Below, in pieces: positions 43,928 through 51,653 of a DNA stretch of 64,000 bases. Position 1 is the first letter of the stretch, and the number at the start of each line of letters is the position of its first letter. The DNA comes from Opitutaceae bacterium (GTDB lineage Bacteria; Verrucomicrobiota; Verrucomicrobiia; Opitutales; Opitutaceae), in the NCBI GenBank assembly GCA_016715765.1, contig JADJZJ010000007.1, positions 91,278 to 155,277 on the forward strand. Direction: 5' to 3'. Position numbers and translations under genes: made by a program. The notes below the pieces were generated by a model that was not told where the DNA came from, searched no databases, and was given only the letters and a program-made list of their open reading frames with translations.

Positions 43928-45415
43928 TCAGGGCAGGCACTTGGCCCGGTCCACCGCCCGGTGCCAGTCGGCCTGCATCCGGCGCATGACGGCGGGGGCG
44001 GCCTTGGGCCGGAAGGTGCGGTCGGCGGACCAGAAACGGGCGATTTCGGCCCGGCTTTTCCAGAAGCCGACGGCCAGGCCGGCGAGGTAGGCGGCGCCGA
44101 GGGCGGTGGTCTCGGTGGTGCGCGGGCGGACGACGGGGACGCGCAGGAGATCGGACTGGAATTGCAGGAGGGCGTTATTCGCGGTGGCCCCGCCGTCCAC
44201 GCGCAGTTCGTGCAGGCGGAGCCCCGCATCGGCCTGCATGGCGCCGATGAGGTCGGCACTCTGGAAGGCGATGCTTTCGACCGCGGCGCGGGCCAGGTGG
44301 GCGGCCGTGGTGCCGCGGGTGAGGCCGGTGATGAGGCCGCGGGCGGCCGGGTCCCAGTGCGGGGCGCCGAGGCCGGCGAAGGCCGGGACCAGGCAGACGC
44401 CGCCGTTGTCGGGCACGCGGGCGGCGAGCGGTTCGATGTCGGCGGAGCGCGCGATAAGGCCGAGGCCGTCGCGCAGCCACTGCACCACGGCGCCGCCGAT
44501 GAACACGGAGCCCTCAAGGGCGTACTCGGTTTCTCCGCCGATGCGCCAGGCGATGGTGGTGAGCAGCTGGTGCTTCGAGGCGACCGGCTTGGTCCCGGTG
44601 TTGAGCAGCAGGAAGCAGCCGGTGCCGTAGGTGTTCTTGGCCATGCCCGGCCGCCAGCAGGCCTGGCCGAAGAGCGCCGCCTGCTGGTCGCCCGCGATGC
44701 CCGCGATGGGCACGCCGCGGAGGGCGGGCACGCCGGTCACTTCGCCGAGGATGCCGCTGCTGTCGCGGACGGCCGGCAGGAGTTCGCGGGGGATGCGGAG
44801 GACCTTGAGCAGCGTGTCGTCCCAATCGCCGGTGCGGAGGTTGAGCAGCAGGGTGCGCGAGGCGTTGGAGGCATCGGTGGCGTGCACGCGGCCGCCGGTG
44901 AGCTGCCAGAGCAGCCAGGTGTCCACGGTGCCGAAGGCGAGTTCGCCGCGGCCGGCGCGCCGGCGGGCGCCGGGAATGTGGTCGAGGAGCCAGGCAAGCT
45001 TGGTGCCGGAGAAGTAGGGATCGAGCAGCAGGCCGGTGGTGCGGCGGAAGAGCGGCTCGAGGCCCTGCCGTTTCAACCGGGCGCACAGGGCCGTGGTCCG
45101 CCGGTCCTGCCAGACAATGGCCCGATGCAGCGGCCGGCCGGTGCGGCGGTCCCAGAGCAGGGTGGTCTCGCGCTGGTTGGTGAGGCCGATGGCGGCGAGG
45201 TCGCGGCCCGTGAGATTGGCCTGGGCGAGGGCGGCGAGGGCGGTGAGGCGCGAGGTTTCCCAGAGGTCGGCGGGATCGTGCTCGACCCAGCCGGGCTGCG
45301 GATAGTGCTGCGAAAACTCCTGCCGGGCGGTGGCGCGGGGACGGCCGCGACGGTCGAAGACGATGGCCCGCGAGGAGGTGGTGCCTTGGTCGAGCGCGAG
45401 AACGTGGCGGGGCAT
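43928..45415 (-). CDS. glpK: Glycerol kinase
   Basis: 495 aa, start at 45415 (MPRHVLALDQGTTSSRAIVF, the phosphate-1 motif). FGGY-family kinase that phosphorylates glycerol with ATP. Other marks: NQRETTLLWDRRTGRPLHRA, IVWQDRRT, GTVDTWLLWQLTGG, the GIAGDQQAALFGQACW phosphate-2 region, NTYGTGCFLLLN, and the C-terminal ATP-binding RVDGGATANNALLQFQSDLL. Length is typical. The product sn-glycerol-3-phosphate meets GpsA (58876-59874) at the same metabolite. It is divergent from the YcfL-like gene. Confidence 0.93.
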   Translation of the reverse strand: MPRHVLALDQGTTSSRAIVFDRRGRPRATARQEFSQHYPQPGWVEHDPADLWETSRLTALAALAQANLTGRDLAAIGLTNQRETTLLWDRRTGRPLHRAIVWQDRRTTALCARLKRQGLEPLFRRTTGLLLDPYFSGTKLAWLLDHIPGARRRAGRGELAFGTVDTWLLWQLTGGRVHATDASNASRTLLLNLRTGDWDDTLLKVLRIPRELLPAVRDSSGILGEVTGVPALRGVPIAGIAGDQQAALFGQACWRPGMAKNTYGTGCFLLLNTGTKPVASKHQLLTTIAWRIGGETEYALEGSVFIGGAVVQWLRDGLGLIARSADIEPLAARVPDNGGVCLVPAFAGLGAPHWDPAARGLITGLTRGTTAAHLARAAVESIAFQSADLIGAMQADAGLRLHELRVDGGATANNALLQFQSDLLRVPVVRPRTTETTALGAAYLAGLAVGFWKSRAEIARFWSADRTFRPKAAPAVMRRMQADWHRAVDRAKCLP

Positions 45416-45552
45416 GGCGGCAGACTGGCGGCCGGCGGGGCGCAGGCCAAGCCTGCAGCAGGTTGCGCTCAAGGCTTGGCTCGGTTCATTTGCACCGCAC
45501 AATGGCCGAACCAACCCGCCTGTCGCGGGTCGGAGCATCCCCCACACCCACC

Positions 45553-45966
45553 ATGAACACCAAGCAACTGTCCCTCGCCGCCGTGACCGCGGTGTTCCTC
45601 CTGCTGGCCGGCTGCGCCACCGGGCCGTCGCGCCCGCAGGATTCCACCAAGTATTCCATCGAGGACACGGGCAAATTCACGCATCTCGACAAGGTCGCGC
45701 AGGCGGCGGTGAGTTGCACGAACCTGCAGGAACGCCGGCTGCCCGACGGCCGTCTGGAGGTGGTTGCCAGCCTGCGCAATCGCGAGGACGGCGACCTGAA
45801 GGTGCAGATCAACTGTGTGTTCAAGGACGAGCAGGGTTTCACCACGGGCGATGAGACCCCGTTCCGGACGCTGACCATCGCCGGGGAGGCGACCGAGGCG
45901 GTGCGGTTCACCTCGGCCAATCCGGGAGCGAGCAAATACACCCTGCGTGTGCGGATGGCCCGCTGA
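45553..45966 (+). CDS. YcfL-like (DUF1425) lipoprotein
   Basis: A 137-aa outer-membrane lipoprotein; the ATG at 45553 gives a signal peptide with lipobox LLAGC (Cys about residue 20). The DUF1425/YcfL core is seen as AVSCTNLQERRLPDGRLEVV, INCVFKDEQGFTTGDETPFR and FTSANPGASKYTLRVRMAR. YcfL is a small conserved envelope protein of uncertain role. The gene stands alone between glpK and the response regulator gene. Confidence 0.8.
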   Translation: MNTKQLSLAAVTAVFLLLAGCATGPSRPQDSTKYSIEDTGKFTHLDKVAQAAVSCTNLQERRLPDGRLEVVASLRNREDGDLKVQINCVFKDEQGFTTGDETPFRTLTIAGEATEAVRFTSANPGASKYTLRVRMAR

Positions 45967-46036
45967 GAAGTGGGGTTGTTTGCCTATCCGGCGGGGGAAA
46001 CTTGATGCCGGCCCGCGGAAGACCTAGAGCTTGCAC

Positions 46037-46699
46037 ATGCGGGCGGCCGTGATCGAAGACCAAACCCTGATGCGCGACTATTTCAGTGCGCTGCTGCGCA
46101 AGCATTGCGGGGCCGCCGAGATCGTCAGCATTGGTTCGATGGCCGAGCTCACGCAACGGACGGCCGAGTTGGAGCAGGCGCAACTGATCCTCTTCGACAT
46201 TGATCTGGGCGACGGCAGCACGCTGGACTGGGCGATGGAGCGGGCCGGCCGCGGCGGCGCCACGGTCCTGGTGGCGGTGAGCTCCATCGGCGCGCAGTTC
46301 CCGTTCAAGCAGCTGCAGGGCGCCGGGATCAGCCTCGCGCACAAGAACGACAGCGAAAAGGAGCTCGTTGACCTCATCCGCAAGGCGATGGCCGGCGCGA
46401 TGGTCATCTCCCGCCATGTGATGGAACTGATCAGCGCCGGCGCGCGCGATCCGTCGTCGCCGCTGAAATTCCTCGGGCCGCGCGAGCAGCAGATCCTGGG
46501 CCTGCTGGGCCAGCGGCTCGCCAACGAGGAAATCGCCGCCCTGCTGGGTTGCACCGCGACCAATGTCGCGGATCACCGCAAGCGCATCATGCGCAAACTC
46601 GACCTGCACAACATCGAGCAGCTGATCGACTGCGCCATCCGGCACGGGCTGGTGTTTGACTCCAAGGCGGCTGCGGCCAAAAACCGGCTCACATCCTGA
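46037..46699 (+). CDS. LuxR/NarL-type response regulator
   Basis: A 220-aa two-component response regulator. The ATG at 46037 is chosen over a TTG six bases upstream. The receiver has the acidic pair IEDQT near the start, the phospho-acceptor Asp in LILFDIDLGDGS and a Lys in SLAHKNDSEKE. The C-terminal LuxR helix-turn-helix reads LGPREQQILGLLGQRLANEE and CTATNVADHRKRIMRKLDL. It ends in a convergent 11-bp overlap with the hybrid kinase gene, which is its obvious potential partner, although the kinase has its own receiver. Output would be DNA binding; targets are unknown. Confidence 0.88.
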   Translation: MRAAVIEDQTLMRDYFSALLRKHCGAAEIVSIGSMAELTQRTAELEQAQLILFDIDLGDGSTLDWAMERAGRGGATVLVAVSSIGAQFPFKQLQGAGISLAHKNDSEKELVDLIRKAMAGAMVISRHVMELISAGARDPSSPLKFLGPREQQILGLLGQRLANEEIAALLGCTATNVADHRKRIMRKLDLHNIEQLIDCAIRHGLVFDSKAAAAKNRLTS

Positions 46700-49637
46700 G
46701 GCGCGACTGCGTGAGGGCGATCTCCTCCCCGGCAAACGGGAGCAGGCGCAGCACGGCGGACCAGTCGGCCTCGTCCGCGGCCTGTTCCAGCAGGGCGACC
46801 TGCTCGGCCGCGGCCTCCTCGGTGGCCAGCAGGAGCAGGGAGCGCAGGGCATGCGCCTCGGTCCCGGTGCGCGGATCCTGCAGCCGGGCCATGGCGGCCA
46901 CCGCCTGCCATTTCTGCGCGATCCCCTCGGCCAGCTGTTCGGCCGAGGGCGCGAGGTCCCCCAGCGAGGCCAGCGGATTGCCGGCCAGGGCGCCGGCGGT
47001 ATGCGTGTCGAGCGAGCGCTTCGGCCGCAGGCCCTCGGAAAGGCCGATGATGACGCGCTCGAGCTTTTCCCGCGTGACGGGCTTGGTGACGAAACCGGTC
47101 ATGCCCGCGACGCGCGCCTCCTCGAGCTTTTCCTGGGTGGTGTAGGCGGTGACGGCGACAATGGGCGGGGTGGGCCGGGGCAGGAGGTTGACGAGCTGCC
47201 GGCAAAGCGTGCCGCCGTCGGTGTCGGGCAGGCGCCAGTCGGTGAGGACCAGGTCGTATTGGTTGGCGGCGGCAAGCTTGAGCGCGCTGGCCCCGTCGGC
47301 GGCCCAGTGGACCTCATAACCGAGCTGGCTCAGCACGTGGCCGAGGGCGATGCGGTTGTAATCCTCGTCCTCGATGGCGAGGGCGCGGGAAACCGGGACG
47401 GGCACCCCGGCCTTCGGGGCCGGCGGCTGGGCGTTGGCGAGGAGGAGCTCGAGGGCGAACTCGGTGACCCCGTCCTGGCTGGCGGCGGTGATGCGGCCGC
47501 CCATGGCCTGGGCCAGGCGGCGGCAGACGGCGAGGCCGAGGCCGGAGCCGGGGATGTTGGCGGTGTTGGACCCGCGCTGGAACGATTCGAAGAGGCGGTT
47601 GAGTTCCCCGGGCGGGATGGTGGGACCGCTGTTGCGGACCGCGAGGCGCAGGCGCGAGCGGCCGCTGCCGGCGGAGACGAGGCGCACCTCCACGCCGGCC
47701 TCGCGCGGGACGCCGTATTTCAGCGCGTTGGAGATCAGGTTGCAGACGATCTGGCGGAGCTTGCCCGAGTCGCCGTGGAGCCAGGCGGTTTGCTCCGGCA
47801 GCATCAGCGCGCAGGCGGCGAGGTCGGGATCCATGGCCCGGGCGGCCTCCTCGACGAGGGCGCCGACCTCGAAGTCCACGTTGGTCATGGTGACCTGGTT
47901 GCGGTCGAGGCGCGAGAAATCGAGGATGTCGTCGAGCATCGAGCGGAGCTGGTCGGCGCAGCCGCCGAGCGTGCGCACGAGCACGCGTTCGCGCGGGCCG
48001 ACATCACGGTCGGCGAGCATGGCGCAGATGCCGACGACGCCGTTGAGCGGGTTGCGGATTTCGTGGCTGATGCTGGCCAGGAATTCCTCCTTCGCCGCGC
48101 TGGCCTTGCGCAGCTGCGCGGTGCGCTCGTTGACGTGCGCCTCCAGCTCGAGGTTGCGCCGCCGCAAGGCATGCGTCCGCCAGCGCACGAGGCCGAAGAC
48201 CAGGCCGCCCAGGGCCAGCGCGTGGAGCGGCCAGGCCCAGGTGCGCAGCCACCACGGCCAGGGGCGCACGATGGTGAAGGCGGATTCGGTGAGAAGCCCG
48301 TTGCGCTCGGCCTGCAGGGTGACGGCCGTCTCGCCCCAGCCGACCGGCAACGGAAAGTCCGTCCCGGCGCGCAGGGTTTCCCAGCTGCCATCGGACTTGC
48401 GCAGCCGCAGGAAAGTGGCCGGGGCCGGCGCGAGATCGCGGGTTTGGGCCCGGACGGTGGCTCGGTCCATGGCGGAGTCCGGCAAACGGACCAGGCCGGC
48501 GGACACCGGGGCGGACCAGACCCAGTCGGCGGCGGGTGGGGAGGACTTGGCCAGGGGCAGGCGCACGCGGATGACGCCGCGTGGTCCGGCGGCGAAGAGG
48601 AATTCGTGGGTGGCGGCGATTTTCTCGGCACCGATCTCGGCCAGTCCGGGCACCTCGAGGGGTTGCCATTTGTCGCCCTCCAGCAGGCCCACGACGGGGT
48701 CGCGGTCCGGCCGCGTCACGAGCACGGCCAGGCGATCCTGCACGAAGGCGGCATCGCGGGGATTGCCCCAGGTGATGCGACCCAGGGTGCTGGCGTCGGA
48801 GTCGAGGATGGCGCCGTCCCAGAAGAGCAGGGCGGTCTTGCCCGGGCGCACCGTGCGCACGGTGGCGCGACCGGTGCCAAGTTGCCCGGTGATCCGTCCG
48901 TCCGTGGACAGGACCTGCACGCCCTGCGTGGCGGTGCCGACGAGGAAATTATGCCCGTCGCTGGCAAGCGAACCCGCGATGGCCGGAATGGCCGTGAAGC
49001 GGTTCGCTCCGGTGCGGTCGAGCATCGTGATGCCCTGGTCCTGCGCGACTGCCGCCGTGTCGCCGGCCACGGCAAGGCCGTTGACGTATCGGGTGAGGAG
49101 AGAGACGTGCTGCCGATTAAACAGCAGATATGAATCACGAACATCTGCGCCATTGGATCTGGGCCATGAAACGGAGGATTCCGGGGCTATGCCTTCTCCA
49201 ACTTTTTGAGTTCCTTCCGAAGTCACCAGCTGAACCTGTTGGGCTTCGTCCACCAGCAGGCTGAGAAAGGTCCTGCCGTCCATACTTGCAAACTGCGTTA
49301 TCGATGGATCGCTCAGTGAAAATAGGCCGTTAGCCGAGCCGAAGAGAAAATTACCGGCAACCCTCTTTAAATAATAGATCCCGCCAAATTTCTGCGTACG
49401 CCAAGCCAGATTTCCCGTTGGTTTTTCAATGGCGAGAAATCCGCTACTGAAGGTCGGGGCTAAAATCCATGGAATCGCATTTGGCGACGCCAACAAGACC
49501 TGCTTTGAGCAGCATCTTGTCGGTCTCGGAAGGCAGTAAGGGTCGATTACTTTCGTCACGTACACCCTGGCTTGTGACGAATAAACTTTCAGCAGAATCG
49601 GAAATTTCCTGGTTGGTGAATTTCGCGTATTTCTCAA
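46689..49637 (-). CDS. Hybrid sensor histidine kinase (propeller sensor, receiver, Hpt-like end)
   Basis: The open frame of 982 aa carries most of a periplasmic-sensing hybrid kinase. The order is: beta-propeller repeats, a Y_Y_Y-like beta domain (about 370-480), a membrane helix (WPLHALALGGLVFGLVRW), HisKA with the H-box ASISHEIRNPLNGV, an HATPase with N-box CNLISNALKYG and GSGLGLAVCRRLAQ, a receiver (YDLVLTDWRLPDTDG, Asp acceptor) and a C-terminal Hpt-like helix (TEAHALRSLLLLATEEAA). The true gene starts much further upstream, near 50198; two frameshifts break it, so the listed start is only the end of the open frame. The first 60 or so residues here are AT-rich. Confidence 0.85.
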   Translation of the reverse strand: MRNTRNSPTRKFPILLKVYSSQARVYVTKVIDPYCLPRPTRCCSKQVLLASPNAIPWILAPTFSSGFLAIEKPTGNLAWRTQKFGGIYYLKRVAGNFLFGSANGLFSLSDPSITQFASMDGRTFLSLLVDEAQQVQLVTSEGTQKVGEGIAPESSVSWPRSNGADVRDSYLLFNRQHVSLLTRYVNGLAVAGDTAAVAQDQGITMLDRTGANRFTAIPAIAGSLASDGHNFLVGTATQGVQVLSTDGRITGQLGTGRATVRTVRPGKTALLFWDGAILDSDASTLGRITWGNPRDAAFVQDRLAVLVTRPDRDPVVGLLEGDKWQPLEVPGLAEIGAEKIAATHEFLFAAGPRGVIRVRLPLAKSSPPAADWVWSAPVSAGLVRLPDSAMDRATVRAQTRDLAPAPATFLRLRKSDGSWETLRAGTDFPLPVGWGETAVTLQAERNGLLTESAFTIVRPWPWWLRTWAWPLHALALGGLVFGLVRWRTHALRRRNLELEAHVNERTAQLRKASAAKEEFLASISHEIRNPLNGVVGICAMLADRDVGPRERVLVRTLGGCADQLRSMLDDILDFSRLDRNQVTMTNVDFEVGALVEEAARAMDPDLAACALMLPEQTAWLHGDSGKLRQIVCNLISNALKYGVPREAGVEVRLVSAGSGRSRLRLAVRNSGPTIPPGELNRLFESFQRGSNTANIPGSGLGLAVCRRLAQAMGGRITAASQDGVTEFALELLLANAQPPAPKAGVPVPVSRALAIEDEDYNRIALGHVLSQLGYEVHWAADGASALKLAAANQYDLVLTDWRLPDTDGGTLCRQLVNLLPRPTPPIVAVTAYTTQEKLEEARVAGMTGFVTKPVTREKLERVIIGLSEGLRPKRSLDTHTAGALAGNPLASLGDLAPSAEQLAEGIAQKWQAVAAMARLQDPRTGTEAHALRSLLLLATEEAAAEQVALLEQAADEADWSAVLRLLPFAGEEIALTQSRLRM

Positions 49638-50198
49638 CTGAGATCAGGCGGTCTTCACTCCAGATTAATGGCGAGATACCAATTCCGCTCACTACAACAT
49701 CCGAGTTTATGCGACAAAGCCTGAGTGGTCCTTTGGCATTGATGGCTGGCGAAAGTATGAGAGTGACGGCACCAACGGGATTAATCTTCCATACACCTCC
49801 GCCTCCGGCGAGCAGCCAACCTTCAGGAATGGCACAGGCATTGAGAACCTCCGCATTCAAGCCAGCGATCGGATCAAGTTGATTGTCATTCAAGAAAGCC
49901 ACAAATCCATGTCCGGCCACCAGTACGCGTCCATGGGCTTCACTGATGGCCCGCACCACCTGCCCGTTTGGTGAAGCCGCCAACTGCCAATCCCCTCCCG
50001 GGGACCCGATAGCAATTCCTCCTTCGAACCCACGGCCAACCGCCCCGAGGTCAATGTTTCCACTACCCAGACGGGTTTCCCCCGTATGGCAGCAGGTAAG
50101 GGAATTTCCACCGCCAAGGGCTCAAAGGCCAGCGCGCGCAGGGAGAAAATTCCGAACGCAAGCCAAAAAAACACCCTGTTTGAGGGGTAGGGGACCAT
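49444..50198 (-). pseudogene. Frameshifted 5' part of the hybrid sensor kinase
   Basis: From the ATG at 50198 a signal peptide (MVPYPSNRVFFWLAFGIFSL) leads to FEPLAVEIPLPAAIRGKPVW. The reading then moves to another frame near 50025 (restored reading VGS-EGGIAIGSPGGDWQL needs one added base) and continues as propeller sequence (GHGFVAFLNDN, PEGWLLAGGGGVWKINPVG) to a stop at 49444. A second one-base shift near 49446 joins the frame of the downstream kinase (SGFLAIEKPTGNLAW). This section has much lower GC than its surroundings. An alternative ATG at 50222 exists. Confidence 0.75.
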
Positions 50199-50218
50199 CT
50201 GGAAAGGGGGTGTTTTTT
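50165..50218. promoter_or_regulatory. Inverted repeat around the hybrid-kinase start codon
   Basis: On the minus strand CAAAAAACACCC and GGGTGTTTTTTTGG form a 12-14 bp stem, with the ATG at 50198 in the loop. The hairpin could affect translation of the kinase or the divergent promoter. No experimental analogue is known to me. Confidence 0.45.
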
Positions 50219-50259
50219 GCACCGCAAACGAGCATAGAGCAACGCGATACTGCAGGGGT

Positions 50260-50514
50260 ATGAAAAAGCTTACTTCCTTGGCAGTTCTACTCGGCAGCTC
50301 GGTGGCGACACTCCTGCTGGCCGTTGGCCTCTCCGAGGCCGCTCAGAAGCTGGATCCGGTTTCCCAGAAGTCGGTTCCGATCTCGACGATGCAGACTGGT
50401 GATATCGCCGCTTTGCCGTGTGCCTCCTGTTCTGGCGACGATGATCCCCCGCCGCCCCCGCCGCCCGAGGGTGGTGGTCTGACCGAGCAGGGCGACAGCA
50501 CTTATATCGCCTGA
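50260..50514 (+). CDS. Small exported Cys/Pro-rich peptide, candidate RiPP or signal precursor
   Basis: 84 aa. A Sec-type signal (MKKLTSLAVLLGSSVATLLL, predicted cleavage near SEA-AQ at about residue 27). The mature part is about 57 aa: a Ser/Thr/Gln segment, then LPCASCSGDDD (Cys54, Cys57), a run of seven prolines, GGGLTEQGDSTYIA at the end. A possible SD, GCAGGGGT, precedes the ATG at 50260. It lies 14 bp before a YcaO-like gene and is divergent from the sensor kinase. No family known to me. A substrate role for YcaO, or an exported signalling peptide, is inference. It could equally be a simple secreted protein. Confidence 0.6.
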   Translation: MKKLTSLAVLLGSSVATLLLAVGLSEAAQKLDPVSQKSVPISTMQTGDIAALPCASCSGDDDPPPPPPPEGGGLTEQGDSTYIA

Positions 50515-50528
50515 GCTGAACGGCAGCC

Positions 50529-51410
50529 ATGCTCTCACTTGCCGCATTGCGTTATCGCGATGTGTTCGCCGAGGACGGCGGGCCGATCGAGCGGGTCCTG
50601 ACCGGGGATTTCAACATCCTCGGTCAGCCGTACAAGCAGGCCAATGCCTTCCTCCGGCCCGAACTCACGGCCGGCAAGTCCACCTATGCGATCTATGGTC
50701 AGGCCGATGGCACCGGCTCCGCCGGGTCGGGTGCCATCGCCTGCCATATGGCGATTTCGGAGGCCCTGGAGCGCTGGGCCTTCCTCGCGGTGCACAACCG
50801 GCCGGAGGGCCGGAGTTACGGGTTTGATGTGGACCGCAGTTCCAACGGCATGGCGGCGTTTCCGGGCATGTTCCGCACCCAGGCGGCGATCCGGGCCCGG
50901 CTGGAGGCGCTGGAGCGCTTCGCCCTGATTTCCTGGTGGGACGGTCGGCTGCCGGCCCAGAAAATGGGTTCGCCGTTTCCGGGGGTTGATCTCGTGCGCA
51001 TCCACCACGATGCCGGCGAGGGCGAGGTGGTCATCCTCGTGCAGCATTCGCGGGCCGGCGTCTCCTACGGCCATGCCGCGGGGCGCACGATCAAGGCCGC
51101 CGCCTTCAAGGCCGCGGTCGAGCTGGCCCGCTCGGATTTCGTGCTGGTGGCGCACAAGGCCCGGGGGGCGCTGGTGCAGGCGGCGAATTTTTTCGAGCGG
51201 CGGGCGCTCCATTTTGCGACCGACGAGGGTTACGCCGAATTCGAGGAACGGCTGCAGTCCGGTCCGAGCCGGCCGGCGCCGCGCTGGGTGTCCGCCTTCG
51301 ATGGCGAGATTCCCGGCCCGTGGTCGCGCTGGGCCACGGTCTGGCGGCATGCCGTGGTCATGCCCACCGACGAATATCTCAACCCGCACAGCAACTTCTT
51401 CTTCTGGTAA
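50529..51410 (+). CDS. Short, divergent YcaO-like protein
   Basis: 293 aa. YcaO proteins use ATP to cyclodehydrate Cys/Ser/Thr or thioamidate peptide backbones. The signature helices are recognisable: ACHMAISEALERWAF (residues 71-85, SE-A-x-ER form), SSNGMAAFPGMFRTQAAIRA with LEALERFALISWW (104-137; usual form SNG...ERDA), and AAAFKAAVELARSDF (190-204). The usual ERDA has Phe instead of Asp, and the usual EEA before it is TQA. It is shorter than the common 400-plus residues and lacks a fused partner domain. No E1-like, dehydrogenase or TfuA gene is adjacent. The family call is by motif resemblance; activity is unproven. Confidence 0.65.
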   Translation: MLSLAALRYRDVFAEDGGPIERVLTGDFNILGQPYKQANAFLRPELTAGKSTYAIYGQADGTGSAGSGAIACHMAISEALERWAFLAVHNRPEGRSYGFDVDRSSNGMAAFPGMFRTQAAIRARLEALERFALISWWDGRLPAQKMGSPFPGVDLVRIHHDAGEGEVVILVQHSRAGVSYGHAAGRTIKAAAFKAAVELARSDFVLVAHKARGALVQAANFFERRALHFATDEGYAEFEERLQSGPSRPAPRWVSAFDGEIPGPWSRWATVWRHAVVMPTDEYLNPHSNFFFW

Positions 51411-51416
51411 AACCTC

Positions 51417-51653
51417 ATGAACGCAATGAATCCCGCCCGGGCGCAAACCCTCCTGCAAATCCGCGATGTCCTGATCGGCTCGGGCCCGGCCGCCGCGGTG
51501 CAGGCCACCCGTACCGCCTTCGAGTCGGGGCGCATCGATGCCCGCGACGTGCCCGAGGTGTATCTGGCCCTGCGGGCGCGTTCCCGGAGCTTCTTTGAGG
51601 AGCTGGGCAAGAGCGCGCCGGGCAACTCGCGGTTTCCCTTTGCACCCGCATGA
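51417..51653 (+). CDS. Small protein of unknown function
   Basis: 78 aa, predicted mostly helical and soluble: MNAMNPARAQTLLQIRDVLI, AVQATRTAFESGRIDARDVP, YLALRARSRSFFEELGKSAP. It starts 7 bp after the YcaO stop and overlaps the downstream kinase gene by ATGA at 51650-51653, so the three genes look translationally coupled. I recognise no family. It may be a partner or leader-binding helper of the YcaO protein, but that is speculation. Confidence 0.65.
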   Translation: MNAMNPARAQTLLQIRDVLIGSGPAAAVQATRTAFESGRIDARDVPEVYLALRARSRSFFEELGKSAPGNSRFPFAPA

